Positions 8,937 through 19,215 are shown, counted from the first letter of the stretch. The stretch: DNA of 64,000 nucleotides from Bermanella sp036960565 (GCA_036960565.1 JBALXQ010000032.1:1-64000), one strand, 5' to 3'. Notes: generated by a model from the sequence alone, not told the origin. A program made the numbers and translations.

Positions 8937-11162
8937 TTGAATCACGATAGCAAGGTATTGATCGTCGATGATAATCAGGCAAACCGCTTTACCCTTGAAA
9001 CTCTGCTGGAGTCACTTAGGGTTTCTACCTTTCAAGCTAACTCAGGGGACGAAGCCTTAAAACAGGTTCTGCAGCATGATTTCGCCGTAATTTTACTCGA
9101 CGCCGAAATACCAGGCATGGATGGTTACGAAACAGCCAAACTAATTCATGATAACAAGCACTATAAAGATGTGCCTATCGTTATGGTGACAGCCCGCGAT
9201 AACAGTAAAGAACAGTACCTCAAAGCTTATGAAGCGGGCGCGGTTGATTTTATTACTAAGCCCATTGAACCTATAATTTTAATCAATAAGGTAAAACAAT
9301 TTGTAGACTTACATGTGCAAAGGCGGACTGCACAACGTTTGCAGTTAGAGTACGAACAAGCTTCAGCACGAATGCAAGCATTATTAAATAGCGCAGGGGA
9401 AGGTATATTAGGCATAGATTTATGTGGCAATATTACCTTTGCCAACCCCAAAGCAGCGCAAATATTACAAATAGAGCAAGACCTATTATTAGATAAAAAT
9501 TTGCACGATTTTTTGGATAGTCAACACCAGGAATCAGTGACTGTTTTTTCAGATAAAAAGTTTGAGCACAGCGAGGGCCGCTCCGACATATCAGAGCTTC
9601 TCAAACTTAAAACCCATTCAGATATAAAAAAGGAACGTTGGCTTACCGCCACCGGCAGCTCATTTTATGTAGAATTCAGTTATGAACTCACCCGTGACCA
9701 TATGGGAAAAAGCAGTGGCGGTGTATTAATGTTCCAAAACGTTAGTGAGCGTCGAGAGATAGAGAAACGTTTGATACGATTAGCCAATTTTGACCCACTC
9801 ACGAACCTCGCCAACCGCGCTTATTTTCATGACGCCATGGGACGGGCCATTGCTCGCTGCAAGCGTAGCCATAATATATTAGGACTTTTGTTTCTAGATT
9901 TGGATCATTTTAAGCATATCAATGACAGCCTTGGTCATGACGCTGGTGATATGCTATTGCAGTTTGTGGGTGAGCGCATTAGTGAAAGTGTGCGCGCTGG
10001 AGATTTAACCGCTCGTCTTGGTGGTGATGAGTTTGCTGTAATTTTACATGACTTAAACTCTATTACGGCAGCCGCACATATTGCCGAAAAAATAATCTCA
10101 AGTATTACCAAACCAGTGGATTTGCAGGGCAATAGAATAACCGCCAGTATCAGCATAGGCATTGCTATATTTGACGAAAACACCATGGCCTTAGATGAGC
10201 TCACCAAGGCCGCCGATACTGCCATGTACGCTGCCAAGCATGAAGGGCGTAACAATTTTCAATTCTTTGACCCAGAAATGCAAAAGAGAGCTGAAGAAAA
10301 AAATAAGATTCAAATCACCTTACATCAAGCCATGCACAACAATGAATTAAGCATGTTTTTTCAACCAAAAGTAGACATCAGTTTAAACAAGATTGTTGGC
10401 ATGGAAGCGTTAATTAGGTGGACCACGCTGGATGGTCGACGCATACCACCTGACGTGTTCATCCCTATTGCCGAAGAATCAGGGCAAATACTAGAACTGG
10501 GCGAATGGGTTTTTAAGCAAGTTTGTCAGCAAATAACAAAGTGGAAAAAGGTAGCCGGATTTAATGACCTAGTAATATCGGTAAATGTCTCAGCCATACA
10601 ATTAAAAACGGGCAACTTTCATGAATTGGTTAAGGCATCACTTGAGGAATTTGACATATCGCCCCACCAGCTTGATTTAGAATTAACCGAAACTGCGGTG
10701 ATGAGCAACCCACAACAATGCATAACTGAACTTGAGGCTATTCATAAGCTGGGGGTGCAGATTTCTATAGATGATTTTGGCACTGGCTATTCCTCTTTAA
10801 ATTATTTAAAACGCTTCCCCATAGACACGCTTAAAATTGATCGCTGCTTTATTAAAGATATAGGCGAAGATAAATATGATGAAGAAATTATTAAGGTAAT
10901 GGTAGCCATAGGACATACCATGGGCATCAAGGTAGTGGCGGAAGGAGTAGAAACTCAGCAGCAACTAGAATTTTTAAGATCAATCGGTTGTGATCAGGGC
11001 CAGGGCTACTTTTTTAGTAAACCTATGGATGCAGCCGCCGCAACAGAAGTAGTGGAAAACATTCAAAGTGATTTCTCAACTTGTATGGATGAAATAAACG
11101 CCTTTAGTAAAAACCAAGAAATACAGGTAGAAGTTTTATTGAAAAAGAGTTCTGAATTATAA
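8937..11162 (+). CDS. REC-PAS-GGDEF-EAL protein, cyclic di-GMP turnover
   Basis: 741 aa from a TTG start (GAGG about 7 nt upstream). Domain order: receiver (about 1-125, phospho-acceptor D55), PAS (about 138-275), GGDEF (about 285-450), EAL (about 460-720). The cyclase motif is intact (RLGGDEF near residue 360) and is preceded by an RxxD inhibitory site (RAGD, five residues before GGDEF). The phosphodiesterase side keeps EALIRW, LELTET, DDFGTG and AEGVET. Both activities are therefore possible. Cyclic di-GMP usually opposes motility and binds FleQ, which is encoded in this window. The gene is followed by the hairpin block at 11163-11505 and a terminator. Confidence 0.93.
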   Translation: MNHDSKVLIVDDNQANRFTLETLLESLRVSTFQANSGDEALKQVLQHDFAVILLDAEIPGMDGYETAKLIHDNKHYKDVPIVMVTARDNSKEQYLKAYEAGAVDFITKPIEPIILINKVKQFVDLHVQRRTAQRLQLEYEQASARMQALLNSAGEGILGIDLCGNITFANPKAAQILQIEQDLLLDKNLHDFLDSQHQESVTVFSDKKFEHSEGRSDISELLKLKTHSDIKKERWLTATGSSFYVEFSYELTRDHMGKSSGGVLMFQNVSERREIEKRLIRLANFDPLTNLANRAYFHDAMGRAIARCKRSHNILGLLFLDLDHFKHINDSLGHDAGDMLLQFVGERISESVRAGDLTARLGGDEFAVILHDLNSITAAAHIAEKIISSITKPVDLQGNRITASISIGIAIFDENTMALDELTKAADTAMYAAKHEGRNNFQFFDPEMQKRAEEKNKIQITLHQAMHNNELSMFFQPKVDISLNKIVGMEALIRWTTLDGRRIPPDVFIPIAEESGQILELGEWVFKQVCQQITKWKKVAGFNDLVISVNVSAIQLKTGNFHELVKASLEEFDISPHQLDLELTETAVMSNPQQCITELEAIHKLGVQISIDDFGTGYSSLNYLKRFPIDTLKIDRCFIKDIGEDKYDEEIIKVMVAIGHTMGIKVVAEGVETQQQLEFLRSIGCDQGQGYFFSKPMDAAAATEVVENIQSDFSTCMDEINAFSKNQEIQVEVLLKKSSEL

Positions 11163-11505
11163 GTGCCTACAGGGATGTAGGTACATGAACTGCGTCGGGA
11201 ACAAGCAGATCAGTGCCTACAGGGATGTAGGTACATGAACTGCGTAGGGAACATGCAGTTCAGTGCCGAGGGGTTAGGAACAAAAAACCTGACCATACAT
11301 CCTGTATATCGCCGCTCCATGCCATGACCACCAAGGATGGTGGAAATGAAAATAATGCAGGAGCAATTATTTTTCCTTGGCACTGCGGCATTGGCTACAT
11401 GGATGTAGGTACATAGGATTTGTAAGGACGGATATATGGATGTATTCGTTAGAGCGAAGCAGGAGCTCGAGCCGAACAAAAATCCTGACCATACATCCCA
11501 TATGT
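11163..11505 (+). repeat. Hairpin repeat block B after the GGDEF-EAL gene
   Basis: This block starts at the stop codon and is non-coding. Two near-identical units of about 54 bp, each with CCTACAGGGATGTAGG, begin at 11163 and 11215. Further plus-strand hairpins with GGA in the loop are CCACCAAGGATGGTGG, ATGCAGGAGCAATTAT, GCTACATGGATGTAGG, ATATATGGATGTATT and AGCAGGAGCTC. The block ends at the intrinsic hairpin 11507-11528. Some segments match blocks A and C. The 89-aa frame on the other strand is a repeat shadow. Confidence 0.75.
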
Positions 11506-11506
11506 T

Positions 11507-11528
11507 AAAGCCCCAATAAAGGGGCTTT
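11507..11528. terminator. Intrinsic terminator hairpin between convergent genes
   Basis: Perfect 8 bp stem AAAGCCCC / GGGGCTTT with a 6 nt loop. It lies between the plus-strand GGDEF-EAL transcript and the end of the minus-strand RND operon at 11572. The T-tract is weak on both sides, so it is probably a shared bidirectional hairpin. Confidence 0.6.
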
Positions 11529-11571
11529 CATATTCACTCTAAATTAATTTCAGCTCCAAACGGAGTTAATG

Positions 11572-14500
11572 CTAATCAGCCAATTCCTGTTTCACATCGT
11601 GCTTTTTACGCAGTAAATAATAAAACACCGGTGTTAAAATTAATCCAAAGAAAGTCACACCAATCATACCGGAGAACACCGCTACACCCATGGCTTGACG
11701 CATTTCTGCTCCGGCTCCGGTAGATAGCACCATAGGCACTACCCCCATGATGAAAGCAAACGATGTCATTAATATAGGGCGTAAACGTAAACGCCCTGCT
11801 TCTTTAATGGCTTCTAATGCAGTCATGCCTTTGTCTTGTAATTCTTTGGCAAACTCTACAATCAATATGGCATTCTTGGTGGCTAAGCCCACCAGAACAA
11901 TGAAGCCAATTTGCGTAAATATATTGTTATCCCCTCCTGAAAGAATGACACCGGTTAACGCTGACAATAAAGTCATGGGCACAATCAGAATGATAGCCAA
12001 TGGCAATGTCATGCTTTCGTACTGAGCCGCCAGCACCATAAACACCAACAACACCACCAGCGGGAAAATAAACATGGAAGCATTGCCAGCCAATATTTGC
12101 TGATAGGTTAATTCCGTCCATTCGTAACTCATACCAATAGGTAGAGTTTCGGCTAGAATTCGTTCCATGGCGGCGCGAGCGTCCCCCGTACTAACACCAG
12201 GTGCTGGGCCTGCATTTATTTCGGCTGTGGTATAGCCGTTATAATGCATCACGCGATCAGGGCCTGCTGCGTGACGTACATCCATGAAGGAGCCTAATGG
12301 AATCATCTGGCCACTTTCATTACGCACTTTTAATTGGCTTACTTGTTCAGGCTCTTGCCTAAATTGCTCATCCGCTTGCACGTTTACCTGATAGGTACGG
12401 CCAAACTGATTAAAGTCATTCACATAAACCGAACCTAAATACGCCTGCATAGTTTCAAAAGCTGTATCTATGCGAACGCCTTGGCTTTTAGCTTTAGTAC
12501 GATCTAGGTCTACTTCAATTTGCGGTACATTCACTTGAAAACTACTGAATATTCCGGTTAGCTGTGGGTCGGACCAAGATTTTTGAATCACTTGCTGCGT
12601 CACCGCATACAAGGCTTCGTATCCCATGTTGCCCTTATCTTCAATTTGTAATCGAAATCCACCTATGGTGCCTAAACCAGATACTGGTGGCGGCGGAAAG
12701 ATAGCCACAAACGCTTCTTCAATAGAAGAGAACTGACCATTCAATTGCCCCGCAATAGCACCTGCAGATAAATCATCGGTGGTGCGTTCATCAAATGCTT
12801 TTAAGGTAACAAACAAAATGCCGCTGTTTGGACTATTAGTAAAACCATTAATGCTTAAACCAGGGAAGGCCACTGCGGCTGCTACGCCAGGATGATCCAT
12901 GGCTTTTTGCGACATATCACGCATTACTTTATCGGTGCGCTCTAACGAAGCGGCATCGGGTAATTGTGCAAAAGCCACTAGGTACATTTTATCTTGCCCT
13001 GGTACATAACCGGTAGGCGTAGATGAAAACTGACCATAAGTTAGCGCCATAAGTCCTGCGTAAAATACTAATACAATGCTACTTAAACGAATGAGTTTAC
13101 CAATAGTTTTTGTATAGCCCTGGGCTGCACGATTAAACAAACGGTTAAATGGCGCAAACAACCAGCCACCCAATAGTTTATCCATTAAACGGGTTAAGCG
13201 ATCTTTAGGGGCGTCTTCACTCTTTAACAATAGTGCCGATAACGCTGGGCTTAGAGTCAGTGAGTTAATGGCAGAAATAAAGGTTGAAATGGTAATGGTT
13301 AATGCAAATTGTTTATAAAACTGTCCAGTTAAACCTGACATAAATGCCGTTGGAATAAATACAGCCGCCAGCACTAACGTCGTGGCAATAATAGGGCCTG
13401 TCACTTCTTTCATTGCTTGACGAGTTGCCGCTACCGGCTCTAAACCTTCACTAATATTTCGCTCAACGTTTTCCACCACCACAATGGCGTCATCCACCAC
13501 TATGCCTATGGCCAATACCAAACCAAATAAAGATAAGGCATTAAGCGAAAAGCCCAACAGATGCATGACGGCAAAAGTACCCACCAAAGAAATAGGCACG
13601 GCTACCAAAGGAATTATAGAGGCGCGCCAGTTTTGTAAAAATAACACCACCACTAACACCACTAATAACAAGGCTTCTAATAGGGTGTTTAACACTGCCT
13701 TAATGGAGTCACGTACAAAAATAGTGGGGTCATACACAATGGAATAGTCTACGCCTTGCGGAAAGGTTTCTTTCAGCTCGTCCATCTTAGCGCGTACATC
13801 ATCGGAAATTTGAATCGCGTTGGAGCCGGGGGCTTGGAAAATACCCATGGCCACCGCTTGTTTATTATTTAGTAAAGAGCGCAAAGCATAAGAGTTGGCG
13901 CCTAATTCAATGCGAGCCACATCACGCAAGCGAGAAATTTCTCCCCTGTCGCCCACCTTGATAATCACATCACCAAATTCTTCTGGATTGGTTAAACGCC
14001 CTTTTACATTAATAAGATATTGAAAATCGTTAGCACCCGATGGTTGCGCGCCTAGAACACCCGCCGCCGCTTGTTGATTTTGCTCACGTAACGCAGCCAC
14101 AACATCACCTGGGTTAAGGTTTAACGCTGCAACTTTCGCGGGATCCAGCCACACTCGCATACTGTATTCACCTGCGCCAAATAAAGCGGCATCTCCCACT
14201 CCTTCGATTTTGGCTAGTTCATCTTTTACATTAAGTGTGGCGTAGTTAGATAAATACAACATGTCGTATCGATCGTCGGGTGAGGTTAAATGCACCACCA
14301 TGGTTAAGTTAGGGGATGATTTTTTGGTGACCACACCAATGCGCTGAACTTCTTGTGGTAAACGCGCTAAAGCACGAGCCACACGATTTTGAACTAATAC
14401 TTGTGCGTCATCGGGATCGGTACCGATAGCAAAGGTCACCGTTAATGACATGCCACCGTCTGATGTAGCTTGGGACGACATGTAAATCATGTCTTCTACA

Positions 14501-14718
14501 CCATTAATGGCTTGCTCTAAAGGGGATGCCACCGTATCGGCAATTACTTTAGGGTTGGCACCAGGATAAGATGCCGTCACCACAACAGTGGGAGGCACCA
14601 CTTCAGGGTATTCGGTTATGGGTAATTTCCACACTGCCAATGCACCGGCAATGAAAATAAACATGGAAATAACGCCCGCGAAAATGGGACGCTGAATGAA
14701 AAAGTACGAAAAATTCAT
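11572..14718 (-). CDS. MexF-like RND multidrug efflux transporter
   Basis: Inner-membrane RND pump of the HAE1 family, 1048 aa from the ATG at 14718, which has GAGGA 5 nt upstream; an in-frame TTG at 14730 is less likely. The N-terminus MNFSYFFIQRPIFAGVIS and the stretch VVHLTSPDDRYDMLYLSNYA are very close to P. aeruginosa MexF. The proton-relay Asp pair is in GIVVDDAIVVVEN and the Lys in GLATKNAILIVEF. It is paired with the adaptor gene just upstream, and a LysR regulator diverges from the operon as MexT does from mexEF-oprN. No outer-membrane channel gene is in the window. Confidence 0.95.
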   Translation of the reverse strand: MNFSYFFIQRPIFAGVISMFIFIAGALAVWKLPITEYPEVVPPTVVVTASYPGANPKVIADTVASPLEQAINGVEDMIYMSSQATSDGGMSLTVTFAIGTDPDDAQVLVQNRVARALARLPQEVQRIGVVTKKSSPNLTMVVHLTSPDDRYDMLYLSNYATLNVKDELAKIEGVGDAALFGAGEYSMRVWLDPAKVAALNLNPGDVVAALREQNQQAAAGVLGAQPSGANDFQYLINVKGRLTNPEEFGDVIIKVGDRGEISRLRDVARIELGANSYALRSLLNNKQAVAMGIFQAPGSNAIQISDDVRAKMDELKETFPQGVDYSIVYDPTIFVRDSIKAVLNTLLEALLLVVLVVVLFLQNWRASIIPLVAVPISLVGTFAVMHLLGFSLNALSLFGLVLAIGIVVDDAIVVVENVERNISEGLEPVAATRQAMKEVTGPIIATTLVLAAVFIPTAFMSGLTGQFYKQFALTITISTFISAINSLTLSPALSALLLKSEDAPKDRLTRLMDKLLGGWLFAPFNRLFNRAAQGYTKTIGKLIRLSSIVLVFYAGLMALTYGQFSSTPTGYVPGQDKMYLVAFAQLPDAASLERTDKVMRDMSQKAMDHPGVAAAVAFPGLSINGFTNSPNSGILFVTLKAFDERTTDDLSAGAIAGQLNGQFSSIEEAFVAIFPPPPVSGLGTIGGFRLQIEDKGNMGYEALYAVTQQVIQKSWSDPQLTGIFSSFQVNVPQIEVDLDRTKAKSQGVRIDTAFETMQAYLGSVYVNDFNQFGRTYQVNVQADEQFRQEPEQVSQLKVRNESGQMIPLGSFMDVRHAAGPDRVMHYNGYTTAEINAGPAPGVSTGDARAAMERILAETLPIGMSYEWTELTYQQILAGNASMFIFPLVVLLVFMVLAAQYESMTLPLAIILIVPMTLLSALTGVILSGGDNNIFTQIGFIVLVGLATKNAILIVEFAKELQDKGMTALEAIKEAGRLRLRPILMTSFAFIMGVVPMVLSTGAGAEMRQAMGVAVFSGMIGVTFFGLILTPVFYYLLRKKHDVKQELAD

Positions 14719-14777
14719 GTTAGTCCTCAAGCCCGTTTAATAAAAAAATGGCTATCTTTATATTAGCTGCCTTCATA

Positions 14778-16022
14778 TTAGCCACCTACTACGGTAGAGC
14801 TAGATTTTTCAGTACCCGCAACTCTTAAACGACTCAGGCTGCCATCTACTCTTAGCTGCTGTGCTTGTAATTTCTCAAGGGTATTGGCCTGTGCCATTGG
14901 CACCACTTTAGGCACGACTTCAGCTCCTGGGCGAACACGTTGTAAACCATTCACAACAATTGAATCATTGGCTTCAAGTCCCGACTTAACAATGCGCAAA
15001 CCATTCAGTTTTTCACCCATGACAATGGCACGGTATTGCACTTTATTATCGGTATCTAATACCAATACATACTTATTGCTTAAATCGGTATTAATGGCTT
15101 TATCGTCCACTAATATGCCGTCGTAAGAAGCGCTGCCTACTAATTTAATGCGCGTAAATAAACCCGGAATAAACTTTCCCTGAGGGTTTTCAAACACCGC
15201 ACGACCACGAATAGTCCCGGTGGCTGGGTTTACCTGGTTGTCTACAAAATCGATGTAACCTTCATGGGGATAATCCGATTCATTGGCCAAGCCCATGTAC
15301 ACAGGGTTTTTCACATCACGCGAACTAGGGCGAGCACCTGTTTGAGCGAGCTTCATATATTTAAGGTAGGTTTGCTCATCGGCATCAAAATAAGCGTACA
15401 CCTGATTCACCGATACAATCGTGGTCAGTTCAGTTTGCCCTGCGGTCACTAGGTTACCGGCAGTAATTTGGGCACGAGATACGCGACCCGTAATAGGAGC
15501 GGTAACCTTGGTATAACCCAAGTTTAGCTTGGCTATTTCAAGAGCCGCTGAAGTAGAGCGTAAACGAGCCTTGGCTTGTTCTAACTCGGCAGCGCGATTA
15601 TCAAACACTTCAACTGAAATGGCGTTGTTCTCTGTTAGCTCGTTGGCACGGGTAAAGCTGCTGTTGGCGAGCTTAACTTGGCTGCTGACATCGGCCAATT
15701 CTGCTTCAAGACGGCGTACTTCTGCGGTAAACAAACGATCGTCTATGTAAAATAGAGGCTCGCCTGTTTTAACAATTGCCCCTTCTTTAAAAGCGATTGA
15801 GTCGATGTAGCCTGAGACTCTAGGGCGTAAAGACACACTTTCTGGCGCTTCTAAACGACCCGTAAATTCATCCCACTCGGTAATACGCTGATGTACCACT
15901 GTCGCCACCGACACTGAAGGCGTCATTTGCTGTTGCTGAGCGTCTGGTGCTTGGCCACAGGCGCTTAGCAAACTAAGGCTGCCAATTAACAAGCCTACTT
16001 TGAATGTCTGGTTTAACCACAT
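14778..16022 (-). CDS. MexE-like RND periplasmic adaptor lipoprotein
   Basis: 414 aa membrane-fusion protein. From the ATG at 16022 (GGGAG about 9 nt upstream) it begins with a signal peptide ending in the lipobox LSAC-G. The biotinyl-lipoyl-like half motifs (SLRPRVSGYIDSIAFKEGAI and LGYTKVTAPITGRVS) flank a helical hairpin. It links the inner-membrane pump to an outer-membrane channel. It lies 59 bp before the pump gene and is clearly in one operon with it. Confidence 0.93.
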   Translation of the reverse strand: MWLNQTFKVGLLIGSLSLLSACGQAPDAQQQQMTPSVSVATVVHQRITEWDEFTGRLEAPESVSLRPRVSGYIDSIAFKEGAIVKTGEPLFYIDDRLFTAEVRRLEAELADVSSQVKLANSSFTRANELTENNAISVEVFDNRAAELEQAKARLRSTSAALEIAKLNLGYTKVTAPITGRVSRAQITAGNLVTAGQTELTTIVSVNQVYAYFDADEQTYLKYMKLAQTGARPSSRDVKNPVYMGLANESDYPHEGYIDFVDNQVNPATGTIRGRAVFENPQGKFIPGLFTRIKLVGSASYDGILVDDKAINTDLSNKYVLVLDTDNKVQYRAIVMGEKLNGLRIVKSGLEANDSIVVNGLQRVRPGAEVVPKVVPMAQANTLEKLQAQQLRVDGSLSRLRVAGTEKSSSTVVGG

Positions 16023-16170
16023 AATGATCACTCCCTGGTAAGAATTAGAAGACCCACATGACGGGTCTTGACTATAAATAGATATATTTATATTTTCGCA
16101 CAGAATACATAAATTTAAATGATGTATTATGGAACACTGTATTCAGTTTTGGTGAGGTTATCCCTGTGGC

Positions 16171-16197
16171 ATCATGATTTAGCACTAGATCGATGAT
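16171..16197. promoter_or_regulatory. Possible LysR operator in the RND/LysR divergent spacer
   Basis: An interrupted palindrome, ATCAT-N17-ATGAT, lies midway in the 278 bp spacer between the adaptor gene and the LysR gene. Its position and the ATCA/GAT content resemble MexT-type sites, but it does not match the published MexT motif exactly. Confidence 0.3.
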
Positions 16198-16309
16198 GAG
16201 TTTTCTGGATTAATTACAATACGTTACGAATATTTAGCAGTAGCCAGCCAGGGTGGCGGTTAACATGCCCGACAAATACAACGCCTTGCGCGTGATTGAG
16301 GTTTGAATA

Positions 16310-17257
16310 ATGCGTCACCAAGAAATTAGTTTATTGGTCATTTTTGACGCCATCATGACAGAAGGCTCTATTACCCGTGCCGCGGACCGGCTAGAACTTA
16401 CTCAGCCTGCCGTGTCTAATGCTTTGTCACGCATGCGCCTAGCCTGGAACGATGAACTGTTCATAAAAGATGGCCGTAATATTCAGCCGACTATATATGC
16501 GCAAAATCTCTGGCAAAGAGTTAGAAGCCCATTAATTGAACTAGACGAGGCGGTAGATTTAGAAGGGTTTGACCCGGCCACCAGCAATCGTACCTTTCGA
16601 ATTGCTGCTGCTGATACTGTCATTGATACCGCTTGGGGACCGCTACGCAAAATTTTTGAGCAGGTTGCCCCTAATATAAATTTACATGCTGTGCCCTTCA
16701 CCATTAACAATGGCCACCAACTGCTGCATAACGCCGAAGTTGATTTGGTTGTAGGGACCTTAAGCAGTAGCGAGGTTCTGTGTAGCGAGTATTTGTATAG
16801 CCCGTGTTATACCTGCGTCATGCGTAACGATCACCCCTTACTAAAAGACGTATTAACCCTAGAAAAATTTGCTAGTAGCGATCACTTGCTGGTGTCTCTG
16901 TCTGGTAAGGCATCGGGCTTTACCGATGAAGTATTAGAGCAATACGGCTTAAAACGTCGAGTGGCCATGACAGTAAACCATTTCTCAGCGGTGCCTAAAC
17001 TGATTCAGGAAAGCGACCTCATCGCCATCGTGCCATCTAGCACCATAGAAAAAGCCATATTTAGTGAAGAACTGGCAGTGGCTGAACCCCCAATACAAAT
17101 AACCGCAAAACCAATTAACAGCTATTGGCATAAGCGCCAGGACACCGATAAAGGATTAACCTGGTTACGCCAACACCTCACGCATATCATTAAAGACCAT
17201 GCGCAAACTCACATGCAGGAATTAGAAAAGAGAATTTGTACACGCTGTAAAATTTAA
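16310..17257 (+). CDS. LysR-family regulator, probably of the RND operon
   Basis: 315 aa. The N-terminal winged helix-turn-helix is in EGSITRAADRLELTQPAVSN (about residues 21-40). An effector-binding domain occupies about 90-300. GAGG precedes the ATG. It is divergent from the MexEF-like operon, so control of that operon is the natural inference. It resembles the LeuO/NodD/MexT branch. Its stop codon (17255-17257) directly abuts the flhB stop on the other strand with no spacer, which marks the right edge of the non-flagellar segment. Confidence 0.9.
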   Translation: MRHQEISLLVIFDAIMTEGSITRAADRLELTQPAVSNALSRMRLAWNDELFIKDGRNIQPTIYAQNLWQRVRSPLIELDEAVDLEGFDPATSNRTFRIAAADTVIDTAWGPLRKIFEQVAPNINLHAVPFTINNGHQLLHNAEVDLVVGTLSSSEVLCSEYLYSPCYTCVMRNDHPLLKDVLTLEKFASSDHLLVSLSGKASGFTDEVLEQYGLKRRVAMTVNHFSAVPKLIQESDLIAIVPSSTIEKAIFSEELAVAEPPIQITAKPINSYWHKRQDTDKGLTWLRQHLTHIIKDHAQTHMQELEKRICTRCKI

Positions 17258-18385
17258 TTAAGCACGCAAATCTGGCGGTACAGGGAACGTTGGTTGTCTT
17301 GGTTTAGGTCCCTGCCTCTTAAAGTATTGATCCAACTGATACACATAAGCCAGTACTTGAGCAATGGCAACATATAAGCCTTCGGGGATTTCCTTACCCA
17401 CCTTAGTAAAGGTATAAACCGAACGAGCCAAAGAAGGTGATTCCACCACAGGTATTTTGTTGTGCGAAGCAATCTCTCGAATTTTTAACGCCACTTCATC
17501 TGTCCCTTTTGCCAGTAATATGGGCGCCTTCATTTCATCACTATGATATTTTAACGCCACCGCATAATGGGTAGGGTTAGTAATAACCACATCTGCATCT
17601 GGCACATCCGACATCATGCGCCGCTGGCTCATTTCATACTGTAAACGGCGAATGCGCTGCTTAACTTCTGGCTTACCTTCTGTGTCCTTGTGCTCGTCCT
17701 TTACCTCTTGCAAACTCATTTTCATTTTCTTAGTGAATTCATAAATTTGAAAAGGCACATCTATTAAACTAATTAACAAGGTACTCAGTGCCAGAGTTAA
17801 AGCACCGGTCATAACCAAATTCATAGCATGAGCAATGGCTTGGCGCTGTGGCTCTTGGCTTAAACTTAATACTGAATTTTTTAACGAAAAGAAAAGAAAT
17901 AATATACAGCCCACTACCACTAGAATTTTAGCCCAACCTTTAAGTAGCTCCACTAAACTCTTAAGACTAAACATGCGTTTTAGCCCAGCCAGAGGGCTGA
18001 TTCTATCCAACTTTGGCAGCAGAGATTTCCCACTGAACATCCAACCGCCTAAAGCCAATGGCCCAAAAATGGCGGCTAAAGTTAACAATATAAAAATAGG
18101 CGTAACCGCAATAATGGCTTCCAGTGCAGATGCGGCTAGATGAATTATCATTTGTTTTTCATCAAATAGATGATGTCGTTCAATGGAAAAATTTAAAATA
18201 AAAATATTACGCTCGGCACTAAATAGCCAGTCTCCAAATATCCATAAGGATAATACGCCGGTAATTAAAATTAGGCTGGTACTGAGTTCTTTTGATCGGG
18301 GAATTTGTCCATCTTCACGGGCCTTCTCCAGGCGTTTCCCGGTGGGTTCCTCCGTTTTTTCCTGACTACTGTCTTCTTCGGCCAT
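17258..18385 (-). CDS. flhB: FlhB, export switch protein
   Basis: 375 aa. Four N-terminal membrane segments are followed by a cytoplasmic domain with the self-cleavage motif N-PTH in VVITNPTHYAVALKYH (about residue 270). FlhB switches export specificity from hook to filament proteins together with FliK. It is the last gene of fliL-M-N-O-P-Q-R-flhB. In most relatives flhA follows immediately; here a 10 kb segment intervenes. Confidence 0.97.
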   Translation of the reverse strand: MAEEDSSQEKTEEPTGKRLEKAREDGQIPRSKELSTSLILITGVLSLWIFGDWLFSAERNIFILNFSIERHHLFDEKQMIIHLAASALEAIIAVTPIFILLTLAAIFGPLALGGWMFSGKSLLPKLDRISPLAGLKRMFSLKSLVELLKGWAKILVVVGCILFLFFSLKNSVLSLSQEPQRQAIAHAMNLVMTGALTLALSTLLISLIDVPFQIYEFTKKMKMSLQEVKDEHKDTEGKPEVKQRIRRLQYEMSQRRMMSDVPDADVVITNPTHYAVALKYHSDEMKAPILLAKGTDEVALKIREIASHNKIPVVESPSLARSVYTFTKVGKEIPEGLYVAIAQVLAYVYQLDQYFKRQGPKPRQPTFPVPPDLRA

Positions 18386-18416
18386 GATTTATTCCATTGA
18401 AAAGCTTTTCAGTTAA

Positions 18417-19208
18417 CTATTGGTAGCCGCGCATGAAATGAAAGGTTTCGGTTAATAAGCTATGAAAATGCACGCCATAACCAGAAAAAGTAATCCACAA
18501 CACAATTAATCCCAACAACATGGTAACGGGAAAGCCCACTGCAAAAATATTTAACTGAGGAGCCAGTCTGGCCATAGTACCAAATGCCATGTTCACCATT
18601 AACATGGCACTGATAGCGGGAAGCGCCAAAACAATAGCCGCGGCAAATAACCACTTCCCCAGTTTGGCAATCATCATGAGGGTACCTTCACTCAAGCCGC
18701 CGCTGCCCACGGGCAAGGTATAAAAGCTGTCTACTAAAATTTCTATGGCCAATAAATGGCCGTTCAATGATATAAATAACAGATTTACAAAAATCAAAAA
18801 CCACTGAGCCACAACGGCTACGTTCACACCGTTAGATGGGTCCACCATTTGAGCCATACCTAAACCGGTTTGCATGGCCACCATTTGCCCAGACATAATA
18901 AAAATTTGCATTAACACTTCAAGCGCAAAACCCAATGCCACACCAATTAATAGTTGCTGGGCACTTATTAACATGGTGTCAATGCCCACGGCATCCAGCA
19001 CTGGCATAGGCGGCAACAACGGTGTCACCACTGCCGTTACTGATAGCGCCAAGATTAAACGTATGCGTGCTGTTACTAGGCGAGTACCAAATAGTGGCAA
19101 CACCATAAAAAAACCGGCAATGCGAAAAAATGGCCATATATAACGGCTGACCCAGCTGGATATTTCCGCCGGATCAAGCTGCAATATAAATCCCATTTCG
19201 CTTGCCAT
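18417..19208 (-). CDS. fliR: FliR, flagellar export gate protein
   Basis: 263 aa hydrophobic protein with about six membrane segments and the family-typical FALEVLMQIFIMSGQMVAMQ. It forms the export gate with FliP and FliQ. The start is the ATG at 19208; MGFILQL four residues later is an alternative. It lies 7 bp after fliQ and 31 bp before flhB. Confidence 0.96.
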   Translation of the reverse strand: MASEMGFILQLDPAEISSWVSRYIWPFFRIAGFFMVLPLFGTRLVTARIRLILALSVTAVVTPLLPPMPVLDAVGIDTMLISAQQLLIGVALGFALEVLMQIFIMSGQMVAMQTGLGMAQMVDPSNGVNVAVVAQWFLIFVNLLFISLNGHLLAIEILVDSFYTLPVGSGGLSEGTLMMIAKLGKWLFAAAIVLALPAISAMLMVNMAFGTMARLAPQLNIFAVGFPVTMLLGLIVLWITFSGYGVHFHSLLTETFHFMRGYQ

Positions 19209-19215
19209 TTACAGA

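Noticed and set aside
11210..11479. 89-aa minus-strand frame downstream of the RND operon
   Set aside because: Repeat translation of block B.
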